Origin: Roseobacter litoralis Och 149
GTDB lineage: Bacteria > Pseudomonadota > Alphaproteobacteria > Rhodobacterales > Rhodobacteraceae
NCBI RefSeq assembly: GCF_000154785.2
Contig: NC_015730.1
Location: 1,240,001 to 1,304,000 of the forward strand
Length of the DNA stretch: 64,000 nucleotides
Reading direction: 5' to 3'
A program made the translations under genes and the position numbers. Shown here one piece after another: positions 1 through 9,495 of the stretch. Each line of letters opens with the position of its first letter. The stretch's first letter is position 1. A model generated the notes under the pieces. It was not told the DNA's origin. It was given only the letters and a program-made list of their open reading frames with translations, and did not search any database.

Positions 1-1169
1 GTTTTGCCTGGGCCGTTATGCCGATGGTTGCGTCATATGCGGCCAAGGACGACGAGATCGGGTTGCGTCGCAGCACGCGGATGGGGCTTTGGCTCAGCTT
101 TGGGTTCGGTCTACTCGCGATGCCGCTGATGATTTGGTCCGAGCCGATTTTGCGTCTGATCGGGCAGGGGGACGGTGTCGCCAGAGATGCCGGTGCGTAT
201 CTTGAGATTGCAGCCTATGGCATCGTGCCCGCCCTGTTGGTGATGGTGATCAAGTCCTATCTGGCGGCATTGGAACGCACACAAGTGGTGCTTTGGGTGA
301 CGATCCTTGCGGCGGTGATCAATGCCATTGCCAATTACGCGTTGATCTTCGGCAACTGGGGCGCGCCAGAACTAGGCATCAGGGGCGCGGCGGTTGCATC
401 CATCATCACGCAGACGGTGTCGCTGATCGGGGTCGTGATTTATGCGCGGGTTAGCTTGCCGGAGCATGCCCTGTTCCAGCGCCTGTGGAAGGCCGACTGG
501 CAGATGTTGCTGCAAGTGTTTCTGTTGGGCTGGCCCATCGGTCTGACAGCGCTGGCCGAGGTGGGGTTGTTCGCGGGGTCCGCCGTGATGATGGGCTGGC
601 TGGGCACGGTGCCGCTGGCGGCGCATGGGATTGCGTTACAACTGGCCTCCATCACATTCATGGTACATCTGGGCTTGTCCAATGTGGCCACAATCCGTGC
701 AGGCAATGCACATGGGCGCAATGACCCGGTACAGATGGGGCGCGGGGGCAAAATGGTGACTTTCATGTCGCTTGGCTTTGCCGCCATCACGATCATCATT
801 TTCCTTGCCGCGCCCGAAATGCTTTTGTCGCTGTTCATGCAGGAAGACGACCCGCAGCGTGCGGGGATCATGGCCATCGGCGTGGGGCTTTTGGCGATGG
901 CCGCCCTGTTTCAACTGGTGGATGGCGCGCAGGTGATAGCACTTGGACTTTTGCGCGGTGTACAAGATACCAAGATACCGATGATTTATGCCGCCGTCAG
1001 CTATTGGGGCGTGGGTATCCCGTGTTCGTATCTGTTCGGTTTTGTCTTGGGGATGGAAGGGATCGGTGTCTGGCTTGGCTTGGTTGTCGGGTTGTCGGTG
1101 GCCGCGATTTTGCTGTCGCAACGGTTCTGGAGTGTTACTTTGCGCACGCTGAAGGATGCGCAGGTATAA
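1..1169 (+). CDS. MATE family efflux transporter (5' end outside window)
   Basis: C-terminal part of a multidrug and toxin extrusion (MATE) antiporter, an inner-membrane protein that exports cationic compounds using a Na+ or H+ gradient. The frame is open to the left edge, reading FAWAV before the first internal Met, so the true start lies upstream. About 388 residues are visible, with about ten long hydrophobic segments. MATE-typical stretches include the loop near MPMVASYAAK and the second-half helix GWPIGLTALAEVGLF. The C-terminus follows the family pattern (QVIALGLLRGVQDTKIPM, then two final helices). The next gene is convergent. Substrate cannot be read from sequence. A second MATE gene lies near 26 kb. 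Confidence 0.93.
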   Translation, partial: FAWAVMPMVASYAAKDDEIGLRRSTRMGLWLSFGFGLLAMPLMIWSEPILRLIGQGDGVARDAGAYLEIAAYGIVPALLVMVIKSYLAALERTQVVLWVTILAAVINAIANYALIFGNWGAPELGIRGAAVASIITQTVSLIGVVIYARVSLPEHALFQRLWKADWQMLLQVFLLGWPIGLTALAEVGLFAGSAVMMGWLGTVPLAAHGIALQLASITFMVHLGLSNVATIRAGNAHGRNDPVQMGRGGKMVTFMSLGFAAITIIIFLAAPEMLLSLFMQEDDPQRAGIMAIGVGLLAMAALFQLVDGAQVIALGLLRGVQDTKIPMIYAAVSYWGVGIPCSYLFGFVLGMEGIGVWLGLVVGLSVAAILLSQRFWSVTLRTLKDAQV

Positions 1170-1247
1170 GCCCGGTAGGGCCAGCGGCGCGCCTATGGTA
1201 GCGCAACACATCATGCCTTTGGGGTTGTCAGGGCCTCGCATTTGTCG

Positions 1248-2024
1248 TCAGTGGGGCGTCCATTGACCAAGATGCCGCATCACTTGGCGTAATGTATCGC
1301 GCAAGGGCTCCACTTTTTCAGCGTCGAAATGCCCGACTTCGCCATCGTTTGTCAGATAACAGTTTTCATGCACGTCCAGATCAAATGCATGCGTGTTCGC
1401 CTTTGGCCTGCCATATTGGCGCGTGGTCCAGCCTGTCCGCAACTGCCCGCTTACCAACACACTATGGGCACTGGCGCTTTTGACCAGTGCAGCCAGTTCC
1501 GCAGACAGGCTTACACCGCAGGAGGCGCCCAAATGGGTTGAGAATTCGATGTCCGGCACCTCTGCTGCCGTCATACTCTCTGCGCGTCTCGCCCGGCAGT
1601 TCAAGACGATCGCATGGCCGTATTTGGCGCGAACCCGTGCAATCTGTGTGGCGAGTGCGGCGTGATAGGGTGTAAAATAAAGGGCGCGCCACACCCTTGC
1701 TTCATCGACGGTTGGCGGGCTTGACCAGATTGCGGTGCCATCGTGATCGATGAGCGGGACCACGCCAAGCAATCCGTTATGCGCGCGAAGTTCTGAAGCC
1801 ATTGATACCGCGTCCACATCCGAGACGAAGCGGTGAAAGTTCGTCCGTATGGTCGTCGCGTCATTCGCCAGACCGCCCAGAAGCCTGTCCAGATATCGGT
1901 CATTCGAGGTGATATGGCGGCTTTTATCATACAACCTATCCACCAGTTCACGACGCATGTTCGTACCCGTATAGGGTAGCGTGATGATCAAGGGACCATT
2001 TCCCGGAATGATTTCTAACGGCAT
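1248..2024 (-). CDS. N-formylglutamate amidohydrolase family protein, probably inactive
   Basis: A 258-residue protein with the overall layout of the N-formylglutamate amidohydrolase (HutG-like) family: an N-terminal strand ending LPYTGT, then SNDRYLDRLL, FHRFVSDVDA and a central YHAAL helix. In active members the first motif is PHxGT and a later motif is DxHS. Here these read PYTGT (Tyr18) and NCRA, so likely metal ligands are missing. I chose ATG at 2024 because the family pattern begins there; the frame stays open about 67 codons upstream without recognisable similarity. It is the last gene of a minus-strand run behind the SDR gene. It may act on another substrate or be a non-enzymatic paralogue. 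Confidence 0.7.
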   Translation of the reverse strand: MPLEIIPGNGPLIITLPYTGTNMRRELVDRLYDKSRHITSNDRYLDRLLGGLANDATTIRTNFHRFVSDVDAVSMASELRAHNGLLGVVPLIDHDGTAIWSSPPTVDEARVWRALYFTPYHAALATQIARVRAKYGHAIVLNCRARRAESMTAAEVPDIEFSTHLGASCGVSLSAELAALVKSASAHSVLVSGQLRTGWTTRQYGRPKANTHAFDLDVHENCYLTNDGEVGHFDAEKVEPLRDTLRQVMRHLGQWTPH

Positions 2025-2137
2025 GTGGTGATGTTCCCAAGGCAGGCAAACGGTGAAATGGATTGGTAATTCAGTTTCTCTAGCGCAAGGTTGACGCCCC
2101 GTACGGGGTATGTCGCGGGGCACGCTCCTTACATGCG

Positions 2138-2974
2138 TTACGTCTGCTTTCTGTCGTTCACAATGTTCATCTGAGCCATACCGCTTTGCCCCAGATCGAC
2201 CTTGGCAAACGGCCCGCCGTGGCACATCTGACCGGGATCTGTGGTGTCGACAGGTTCTGCCTGTGCGAGAACCTCGGCGGCATAGACTTCGGCATTGTCG
2301 GTGGGGCGGTACCCCAGAAAGCTGGCCTTGGCGTTATCAACAGGTGCGCGGTCGTTGTTTGATACGCCGTAGACAATGGCGAAGCCGACCGATGGCGTGT
2401 CGATGGCGCGGGTGACGAGGTGGATCAGGTCGGGATAGCTCAGCCATGACCCCAAGGCGCGCGTGTTGTTGACCTGCGCGCAGGAGAGGATGCGCAGATG
2501 AACGGATTCCAGCCCGCGTTTTTCCCAATACATCCGGCCCAGATCTTCGGAAAAACACTTGGCCAGCCCGTAAAACGTATCGGGGCGGTGTTCAGCGTCA
2601 ATGCCGATGAAATCAGATTTCAGATGCATGCCCACCGCGTGGATCGACGAGGCATAGACGATCCGTTTCACACCGGCTTGGTACCCGGCCTCCCAGATAT
2701 TATGGGAACCGACAAAATTCGGGCCCAACAGTTCCTCGAACGGTTTTTCATCCACGATGGCCCCGAAATGCAACACCATATCGGCCCCCTCAACCACCGG
2801 CGCAATCTGGTCCATCTGCGCAAGGTCCGCTTTGACATAGGTTTCGCCTGCATAGAGCGTGCCGATATCGTCGACGATATCCGTGCTCACCAAGTTGTCA
2901 CAGAGCGCTGTCAGAGGCTCACGCAGATAAGAGCCAAGGCGACCTGCGGCGCCTGTCAAAACCAGTTTCTTCAT
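2138..2974 (-). CDS. NAD-dependent epimerase/dehydratase, uronate dehydrogenase-like
   Basis: A 278-residue extended short-chain dehydrogenase. The N-terminal Rossmann motif GAAGRLG binds the dinucleotide, and SSIHAVG plus Y135-GLA-K139 supply the Ser/Tyr/Lys catalytic set. The pattern GAAGxLG, DLA, HxGAIxxEKPFE, SSxHAxG and YGxxKCFxE closely resembles bacterial uronate dehydrogenase (hexuronate to aldarolactone), and the length matches that family. It lies 16 bases downstream of the FAD oxidoreductase gene and is probably co-transcribed with it. Another sugar or polyol substrate is possible, because no other hexuronate genes are present nearby. Confidence 0.82.
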   Translation of the reverse strand: MKKLVLTGAAGRLGSYLREPLTALCDNLVSTDIVDDIGTLYAGETYVKADLAQMDQIAPVVEGADMVLHFGAIVDEKPFEELLGPNFVGSHNIWEAGYQAGVKRIVYASSIHAVGMHLKSDFIGIDAEHRPDTFYGLAKCFSEDLGRMYWEKRGLESVHLRILSCAQVNNTRALGSWLSYPDLIHLVTRAIDTPSVGFAIVYGVSNNDRAPVDNAKASFLGYRPTDNAEVYAAEVLAQAEPVDTTDPGQMCHGGPFAKVDLGQSGMAQMNIVNDRKQT

Positions 2975-2990
2975 ATCCGTCTCCTTGCCG

Positions 2991-4184
2991 TCAGATCACG
3001 GCTTTTTCCAAGAATTTCTCGCCCCGCAGGACACGTTCGACCCCAAATGGGGCAAGATCAAGGCTGCGGTAAGCGCCATAGGCGATCCATTCGGCGATGC
3101 CGCGCCCGATGGCCGGGGCCTGCTGCAACCCGTGACCCGAGAACCCGTTCACAAAGACAAAGTTGCTCACTTCCGGGTGGGGGCCGAGAATGGCGTTCTG
3201 ATCCAGCGTATTATAATCGTAGTGGCCGACCCACATGTTTACCAGTTTGATCCGTTCAAACTGCGGGATGCGATGGGCGATGATGGGCCAGAATTTCTCT
3301 TCCCACAAACTGTGATCCGCCTCGAAATCATCCACATCGACGGCGGGGTCTTGATCCGGTCCGCCGCCCGCCATGTAATACCGCCCATCGGTGCGAAAAT
3401 GCACACCGGACGGGTCGATCGTCAGCGGCAGGTCCCGGTCAAGCGGTTCTGCCGCATCAAAGATATAGGTATAGCGGCGGCGCGCCTCCACGGGAATGTC
3501 GAGGCCTGCCATACGCGCGGTGGCGGCCGCGCGGGTGCCCGATGCATTGACCACCAGCCCGCAGGAGAGCGTCGCGCCGGACTTCAGCGTCACACTTTCC
3601 ACGCGGGTGCCGACGCGCGTCATGGCGACGACCTCATCGCTCAGATACTCCGCGCCGTTCTTGCGCGCCATGCGCCGAAAGCAGTCAAACATGGTGCCGC
3701 CGTCAAAATACCCCTCGTTCATACGATTATGGTTGGCCGCAAGAATATCGTCGAGGTTGTAAAATGGGTAGGCGTCGGCGATCTCATCGCGCAGCATATG
3801 CCGGGTACCTGCGCCCAACTGCGCCTGCACCTGCTGGCTTTCGCGCAATGTGTCGGCCTGCGCGGCTGTGTCGGCCAGATAGAGATAGCCGAAGTTTTGC
3901 AAGGAAAGCGCGGGTACGTCATCCGACGCGCCCATAAACTTTTGAAAGTTGTGAATGAATTCTGCGCCAAATTGCGAGATCGCAATGTTGGTCGGGTTTG
4001 AGAACTGCTGCCGGATACAGCTGTTGGTCAGGCTGGTGGCGGCCTGCGCATAAGTCGGGTCTTTCTCAATCACGAGGATGCGGCCGTCAAAGCCGGCCAT
4101 CTGCGTCAGCCACCACGCAATGCTGGAGCCGTAGATGCCGCCGCCGACGATCACAACATCATAACTGGCGTGTTTGGGGTTCAT
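2991..4184 (-). CDS. FAD-dependent oxidoreductase (DAO family, FOXRED1-like)
   Basis: A 397-residue flavoprotein of the D-amino-acid oxidase / sarcosine oxidase fold. It opens with a dinucleotide-binding motif, VIVGGGIYGSS, followed by the acidic strand end VIEKD. The stretch ATSLTNSCIRQQFSNP is characteristic of FOXRED1-like bacterial oxidases. The C-terminal FAD region reads NGFSGHGLQQAP. It probably oxidises an amine or hydroxy acid and passes electrons to O2 or quinone; the substrate is unknown. It sits between the phosphotransferase gene (83-base gap) and the SDR gene on the same strand, which suggests one catabolic operon. Confidence 0.88.
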   Translation of the reverse strand: MNPKHASYDVVIVGGGIYGSSIAWWLTQMAGFDGRILVIEKDPTYAQAATSLTNSCIRQQFSNPTNIAISQFGAEFIHNFQKFMGASDDVPALSLQNFGYLYLADTAAQADTLRESQQVQAQLGAGTRHMLRDEIADAYPFYNLDDILAANHNRMNEGYFDGGTMFDCFRRMARKNGAEYLSDEVVAMTRVGTRVESVTLKSGATLSCGLVVNASGTRAAATARMAGLDIPVEARRRYTYIFDAAEPLDRDLPLTIDPSGVHFRTDGRYYMAGGGPDQDPAVDVDDFEADHSLWEEKFWPIIAHRIPQFERIKLVNMWVGHYDYNTLDQNAILGPHPEVSNFVFVNGFSGHGLQQAPAIGRGIAEWIAYGAYRSLDLAPFGVERVLRGEKFLEKAVI

Positions 4185-4267
4185 CGTTATCCTCGAAAAT
4201 CTCGGTGTTGCGAAATCAGGATCACAGGACAGCCCATGGCGTCAAGCCTTCAGCCGGTCAAAGCGGG

Positions 4268-5287
4268 TCATGCCGTTTGTGCAAGGTGGCGCGCATCGAG
4301 GGCCAAAAGGGCAATCACATCGCGCAGCCGATCTGTATCCTTGGGGTTTGAGGCGTTGCCGTCCAGCCCGCGGCGCCGCACCCCTTGCAGGATCGCGAGC
4401 AGGCGGAAATAGGAAAACACCAGATAGAATGTCCAGTTGTCCGGCACCGAAATCTGTCGCCGCGCGCAATAGGTGGCCACATAGGCGGCCTCATCCGGCA
4501 ACCCAAGGGCGGCACGATCCACACCCCCCAAGCCGCGAAAATGACCGGCATGGGGCAGCCGCCAATGCATGCACTGATAGGCAAGGTCGGCCAGCGGGTG
4601 GCCGAGGGTGGACAACTCCCAATCCAAAACGGCCAGAACGCGCGGCGCGTCGGGCGCAAAGATCATATTGTCGATGCGGTAATCGCCATGCACGATACTG
4701 CTCGCGCCATCATCGCGGGCCATATGCGCGCCCAGCCACTCCATCAGCCAGAGCGCATCAGGAAGTGGTGCGCGCGCAGCTTGCTGGTATTGACCAGACC
4801 AGCGGGTCACTTGCCGTTCGAAGTAATTGCCCGGCTTGCCATAATCGCCCAACCCGATGCTGTCGGGCGCAACGCTGTGCAATTTGGCGAGCGTTTCGTT
4901 CATGGCGTCATAGATTGCGGCCCGCTCGGCCGGGGTCATGCCGGGCAGGGCCGGATCCCAAAAGATGCGACCCCTGACCATCTCCATCACCATGAACTGC
5001 GCGCCCAGCGGGGTGTCTTCACCGCTCAGATGCAGCACATGGGGCACCGGCACATCCGTGGATGCCAGCGCCTGCATCACGCGGTATTCGCGATCCACCG
5101 CATGGGCGGATTTCAGCAGGACACCGGGGGGTTTGGCGCGCAGCACGAATTCCGTGCCCCCACTGGTGAGCCGGTAGGTCGGGTTCGATTGCCCATCCGA
5201 GAATTTTTCGATGCCATCCAGCGACTCGAAACCCGGCACATGGTTGGCCAGATACGCCTCCAGCGTTTTGTGATCATAGCTGTGCAT
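4268..5287 (-). CDS. Phosphotransferase, ACAD10/11 kinase-domain type (LvaA-like)
   Basis: A 339-residue aminoglycoside-phosphotransferase-fold kinase. It has the P-loop-like [10 protein letters not shown], the Lys-bearing FVLRAKPPG, the family signature [11 protein letters not shown], the catalytic loop VHGDYRIDN and the metal-binding [18 protein letters not shown]. This pattern is specific to the kinase domain of human ACAD10/11 and its bacterial homologues such as LvaA, which phosphorylate the 4-hydroxy group of hydroxyacyl-CoAs. ATG at 5287 is favoured over 5293 because an AGGGG Shine-Dalgarno stands six bases before it. It diverges from the matching acyl-CoA dehydrogenase gene across roughly 100 bases. 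Confidence 0.88.
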   Translation of the reverse strand: MHSYDHKTLEAYLANHVPGFESLDGIEKFSDGQSNPTYRLTSGGTEFVLRAKPPGVLLKSAHAVDREYRVMQALASTDVPVPHVLHLSGEDTPLGAQFMVMEMVRGRIFWDPALPGMTPAERAAIYDAMNETLAKLHSVAPDSIGLGDYGKPGNYFERQVTRWSGQYQQAARAPLPDALWLMEWLGAHMARDDGASSIVHGDYRIDNMIFAPDAPRVLAVLDWELSTLGHPLADLAYQCMHWRLPHAGHFRGLGGVDRAALGLPDEAAYVATYCARRQISVPDNWTFYLVFSYFRLLAILQGVRRRGLDGNASNPKDTDRLRDVIALLALDARHLAQTA

Positions 5288-5385
5288 GCGCATCCCCTTT
5301 GATTTGTCTTATGGACACCGCGGGTGATCTAAGCAAACCTGTGGCGCGGGGGAAAGCCCCGATGGGCGGACTGAAGGAGACGGTG

Positions 5386-6621
5386 ATGGATATGAATTTC
5401 GGCATGCGCGAAGAGAACCGCGCGTTGTTGCAGCGTGTCGCCGATATGATCCGGGACGTCGTCATGCCGCTGGAAGAAGAATACCACGGCGAAATCGGGC
5501 AGGGGGACCGCTGGCACTATACCGACCGGCAGGCGGAAATCCTCGAAGGGCTCAAGGCGCAGGCGAAAGCCGCCGGGTTGTGGAATTTCTGGCTGACCGA
5601 CAGTGAAAAGGGGTTCGGCCTCAGCACCGTGGAATATGCATATTTTGCCGAAGAGATGGGCAAAACCCCCCTCGGGGCGGAGGTGTTCAACTGCTCGGCA
5701 CCTGACACGGGCAACATGGAAGTCTTTGAACGCTACGGCACGCCCGCGATGAAGGAACAATGGCTCGCGCCACTGCTGGAGGGGGAGATTCGCTCTGCCT
5801 ATCTGATGACGGAACCGGAAGTGGCCTCGTCTGATGCGACAAACATCGCCATGTCCTGTGTGCGGCACGGCGATGATTATGTGCTCAATGGCGAAAAATA
5901 CTGGGCCAGCGGTGCCGGTGATCCGCGCTGCAAGGTCTATATCGTCATGGTGCGCACGGGCGGTGATGAGATCTCAAAACACCAACGGCATTCGATGATC
6001 GTGGTGGATGCGGCGACACCGGGGATCGAAATCCTGCGCCCCATGAAGGTCTTTGGCCATGATGATGCGCCGCATGGGCATATGCATATCCGTTTTTCGG
6101 ATGTGCGCGTGCCTGCCGAAAACCTGTTGCTGGGCGAAGGTCGTGGCTTTGAGATCGCGCAGGGGCGTCTGGGGCCGGGGCGTATTCATCACTGCATGCG
6201 CTCGGTCGGGCAGGCCGAAGCGGCGCTGGAGTTGATGTGCAGAAGGTCGCTGCAAAAGGAAGCCTTTGGCAAACCGCTGGCGATGCTGGGGGCGAATTTC
6301 GACATCATCGCGGAATGCCGGATGGAAATCGAGATGGCGCGCCTGTTGTGCCTCAAGGCGGCGTGGATGATGGATCAGGGCGATGCGCGCGCGGCCGCCC
6401 CATGGATCAGTCAGATCAAGGTCGTGGCCCCGCGCATGGCTCTCAAGGTAATTGATGAAGCGATGCAGATGCATGGCGGGCAAGGGATCAGTCAGGACAC
6501 GCCGCTGGCCATGGCCTGGACTTGGCAGCGCGCCTTGCGATTTGCCGATGGCCCGGATGCGGTGCACCGCCGTCAGGTTGCGCGCACGGAATTACGCAAA
6601 CACACGCAGCAAAAAATCTGA
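5386..6621 (+). CDS. Acyl-CoA dehydrogenase, ACAD10/11-like (LvaC-like)
   Basis: A 411-residue FAD acyl-CoA dehydrogenase. Recognisable parts are the N-terminal helical domain, the central LMTEPEVASSDATN motif, the ACAD11-type stretch VFGHDDAPHGH, then GRGFEIAQGRLGPGRIHHCMR and the C-terminal AMQMHGGQGIS. These are hallmarks of the ACAD10/11 branch rather than of straight-chain dehydrogenases. The start is fixed by AAGGA at 5374 to 5378, close before ATG. Together with the divergent phosphotransferase it could convert 4-hydroxyacyl-CoA to 3-hydroxyacyl-CoA through a phosphorylated intermediate, as known for the Lva pathway. That role is inference. Confidence 0.9.
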   Translation: MDMNFGMREENRALLQRVADMIRDVVMPLEEEYHGEIGQGDRWHYTDRQAEILEGLKAQAKAAGLWNFWLTDSEKGFGLSTVEYAYFAEEMGKTPLGAEVFNCSAPDTGNMEVFERYGTPAMKEQWLAPLLEGEIRSAYLMTEPEVASSDATNIAMSCVRHGDDYVLNGEKYWASGAGDPRCKVYIVMVRTGGDEISKHQRHSMIVVDAATPGIEILRPMKVFGHDDAPHGHMHIRFSDVRVPAENLLLGEGRGFEIAQGRLGPGRIHHCMRSVGQAEAALELMCRRSLQKEAFGKPLAMLGANFDIIAECRMEIEMARLLCLKAAWMMDQGDARAAAPWISQIKVVAPRMALKVIDEAMQMHGGQGISQDTPLAMAWTWQRALRFADGPDAVHRRQVARTELRKHTQQKI

Positions 6622-6859
6622 GACATTTGGTTTTCGATGCCATGCAGGGCGTGGGGCCGCAAATGTGGTGAAATATCGTAAAATGTATATTACTCTGCAT
6701 ATTTAAGACGTTTCTTGGTCAGTAATGTCGATAAATAATAAGTCAAGGGCGCCGAAACCGCCGGTTTTCCAGCGCCTTTGGGTCTGATGCTGACTGAAAC
6801 GACCGGGCGCATGCCGCTTTTGGAATTGAGTATTGCGCCGGATTTCGCAAGATGCGCTT

Positions 6860-7840
6860 ATGAAAACACCGCTGATAGACAACCTGCAGTATGCCAATTT
6901 TTCGCCTGAGATATTTGCGCAGATGCGCGCAGGCGGGGTGGATGCGGTGCATGTCACCATCGCCTATCACGAGAGCTTTCGTGAGATGGTGCTGAACCTT
7001 GAGCAGTGGAACCGCTGGTTCGAGGCGCATCCTGATCTGATCTTTAAAGGCACCTGTGCTGCTGACGTGCGCCGCGCGCAGGAAACAAACCGCACCGCGA
7101 TATTCTTTGGGTTCCAGAACCCGAGTCCCATTGAGGACGACATTGGACTAGTTGAGATTTGCCATCAGCTTGGCATCCGCTTCATGCAACTGACCTACAA
7201 CAATCAATCCCTGCTCGCCACGGGGTGTTACGAAGACGATGACACGGGCCTCACGCGCATGGGCAAACAGGTGGTGCGCGAGATGAACCGCGTGGGGATG
7301 GTGGTGGATATGTCCCATTCCGCCGACCGCTCGACGCTGGAGGCGATCGAACATTCGACCCGGCCCATCGCCATCACCCATGCCAATCCGCATTGGTGGC
7401 AAGCCGCGCTGCGCAACAAGAAAGACGAGGTGCTGCAGGCCTTGACGCGCGCGGGGGGGATGTTGGGGTTCTCGGTCTATCCTCACCACCTCAAGGGTGG
7501 CTCGGCCTGCACGCTCGATGGTTTTTGCGCGATGGTCGAAGAGGCCGCCCGCCGCTACGGCGCGTCCCACCTGGGCATCGGCACGGACCTTTGTCAGGAC
7601 CAGCCCGACAGCGTTGTGGAATGGATGCGGGTGGGGCGATGGTCCAAGGTCATGGATTACGGCGAAGGTTCCGCCAGCAATGCAGGCTTTCCGCCGATGC
7701 CGACATGGTTTCATGACAACCGCGATTTTGCTAACATCCGCGCAGGCCTGTTGCAGACCTCCCTGTCCGAAGCTGACGTGGACGGGATCATGGGCGGCAA
7801 CTGGCTGAGGTTTTACGAAGAGAGTTTTGAGCCGCTATGA
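6860..7840 (+). CDS. Peptidase M19 family dipeptidase (membrane dipeptidase-like)
   Basis: A 326-residue zinc dipeptidase of the amidohydrolase superfamily. Visible features are the FGFQNPSPIEDD strand, the GIRFMQLTYN motif, VVDMSHSA (SH typical of M19), the metal region ITHANP and the late motif HLGIGTDL. There is no signal peptide, so it is probably cytoplasmic. I chose ATG at 6860, where the family pattern LIDNLQYANFS begins; an in-frame ATG at 6833 is possible. The stop overlaps the start of the next gene by four bases, so the two are translationally coupled. The natural dipeptide or amide substrate is unknown. Confidence 0.87.
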   Translation: MKTPLIDNLQYANFSPEIFAQMRAGGVDAVHVTIAYHESFREMVLNLEQWNRWFEAHPDLIFKGTCAADVRRAQETNRTAIFFGFQNPSPIEDDIGLVEICHQLGIRFMQLTYNNQSLLATGCYEDDDTGLTRMGKQVVREMNRVGMVVDMSHSADRSTLEAIEHSTRPIAITHANPHWWQAALRNKKDEVLQALTRAGGMLGFSVYPHHLKGGSACTLDGFCAMVEEAARRYGASHLGIGTDLCQDQPDSVVEWMRVGRWSKVMDYGEGSASNAGFPPMPTWFHDNRDFANIRAGLLQTSLSEADVDGIMGGNWLRFYEESFEPL

Positions 7841-9495
7841 AGGATCTTCCAAACCCGCCCCAAGCGCCGCTGCGCAGCCCGGACAAGGTCATGCGGCTGG
7901 CCCGGATGGGGTCCATGTTTCCCACGCGTTTGTCTTTTCTGCGTACCCTGATGCGCGCGCTTGCTGCTGAAAACGTGCAGGTGACGCGGCCCGTCTGGCA
8001 GATCGACGCGCAGGGGTTTGGCCATGCGGTCTATACCCTGCGGTTCGGCGGGCATGATTATGCGCTCGTTGCCGTCTCCACCGATCTGCCTGCGGATCAG
8101 CGCACGGATCGCGTGATCGCGACCGCCTGGGACACGGCCTATGTGCTTTATGACGGGGTGCCTGACGCGGATGAAATCGCGCGGATCTGCGCCACCGCCC
8201 CCAAGCAGGAAGCTGCCCGCTTCACGGAGCATGATCTGGTGTTGAGCCGGGCCAATAAATCCGTGCGCCTCTTTGCCCATGTGATTGAGCGGCTCAGGGC
8301 CGGGCAGCAACCCGACGAAGCGTTGGTGCGCCAAACCGGGTATCTGATGCGCACCACGGCCGTCTATGGCAACGGTAAATTCGGGATCGCGGACCGCGCG
8401 CGTATTGAGGCGCGCCCGGGGTTTGGCGGGCCTTTCATGGCCGAAATGCTGACGGTTTGGCTGATCCGGCATTTCACCCACGATCTTGTGGAATTTGTCG
8501 GTGGTGCTCCGCTGGATCGGCGCATCAAACGCCATTTGGGGATCGGGAATTCAACGGGCCTTGGCATGGCGCCGTTTCTGGTCAATCACCCGGTTTTGCT
8601 GAACAATTGGATGCTGGCGCGTGAAACGGCGCTGGCGCAGGTGCGCGCGATCCAACTGGTGCCCAAGGGGCAAGCGGCGCGGCTGGAGGCGCTGGCGTTG
8701 CGTGCCGAACGCCACCTGAGCGAGTGGAATGTCCCCGATGCCGCACATCAGGATCGGATCGACCGGTTGTCGCGCGACTGGCGCGCGGCGCGTGCCGAGG
8801 GTCGCTTTGCCCAAGGCGCGCTGGTCAAAATGGGCGCGATCGAAGCGTTGCTCGCGTGGTCGGAAGCCGCGTCGTTAGATGTTCAGGAACTGGTGGTCGC
8901 ATTGTTGCTGGAACCTTTTGGCGATGTGGTCGATGGGCTGGCCGAGTGCATGTCCGACCCCTTTGGCGCGATGGTTCTGCCGCTGCCTGACACGGATGCG
9001 GTCAAGGCGCAGATCGAAGAGGCGGCTGCTTGGGCGCTCGCGCCTGATTATGATGCCAAACCAGAATGTCACCAGTTCTGGTATGTGAGTGCGGCAAAAC
9101 AGGAGCCGCGTCTGGGCAACCGTTTCGAAGAGCCGGGGGCCGATCTGGAATCGCCGCTGGACATCGGGCGGCGGATCAAGGCGCTGTATCAAGATTTGCC
9201 CGAAACGGCGCAACCCATGGCCGATTTTCTGGCTGATCACCCGGATCATGCGCTGGCCGCATCGCGCGTTGCGGCGGCGGCGCAGTACGCTTACGGCGAA
9301 ATCCGCGACAACCTGATTGCGCAAACCTGCCTGCCGATTGACATGCTGCGCTGCAAGCTTTCGTTCTTTGGCGCGTCCAAGTTCGATCCGAAATCAGACC
9401 GCTGGACCCGGATCACCCTGTGTCAGGGTGCGCCTTTGGCGGATGAATTGCAGGACAATACGGATGACTGGTGGTTGCCGGTCTATGCTGCGTGA
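7837..9495 (+). CDS. Conserved protein of unknown function, 552 aa
   Basis: I do not recognise a named domain. It is a soluble, Ala/Leu-rich protein of 552 residues with no signal peptide or membrane segment. Possible landmarks are the stretch MRLARMGSMFPTRLSFLR near the start, the turn YGNGKFGIADRARI near residue 175, and GNSTGLGMAPFLVNHP around residue 240. The start overlaps the stop of the dipeptidase gene (ATGA) and its own stop overlaps the next start (GTGA), so three proteins are made from one coupled message. This suggests a shared, possibly peptide- or amino-acid-related function, but nothing more can be claimed. Confidence 0.75.
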   Translation: MKDLPNPPQAPLRSPDKVMRLARMGSMFPTRLSFLRTLMRALAAENVQVTRPVWQIDAQGFGHAVYTLRFGGHDYALVAVSTDLPADQRTDRVIATAWDTAYVLYDGVPDADEIARICATAPKQEAARFTEHDLVLSRANKSVRLFAHVIERLRAGQQPDEALVRQTGYLMRTTAVYGNGKFGIADRARIEARPGFGGPFMAEMLTVWLIRHFTHDLVEFVGGAPLDRRIKRHLGIGNSTGLGMAPFLVNHPVLLNNWMLARETALAQVRAIQLVPKGQAARLEALALRAERHLSEWNVPDAAHQDRIDRLSRDWRAARAEGRFAQGALVKMGAIEALLAWSEAASLDVQELVVALLLEPFGDVVDGLAECMSDPFGAMVLPLPDTDAVKAQIEEAAAWALAPDYDAKPECHQFWYVSAAKQEPRLGNRFEEPGADLESPLDIGRRIKALYQDLPETAQPMADFLADHPDHALAASRVAAAAQYAYGEIRDNLIAQTCLPIDMLRCKLSFFGASKFDPKSDRWTRITLCQGAPLADELQDNTDDWWLPVYAA

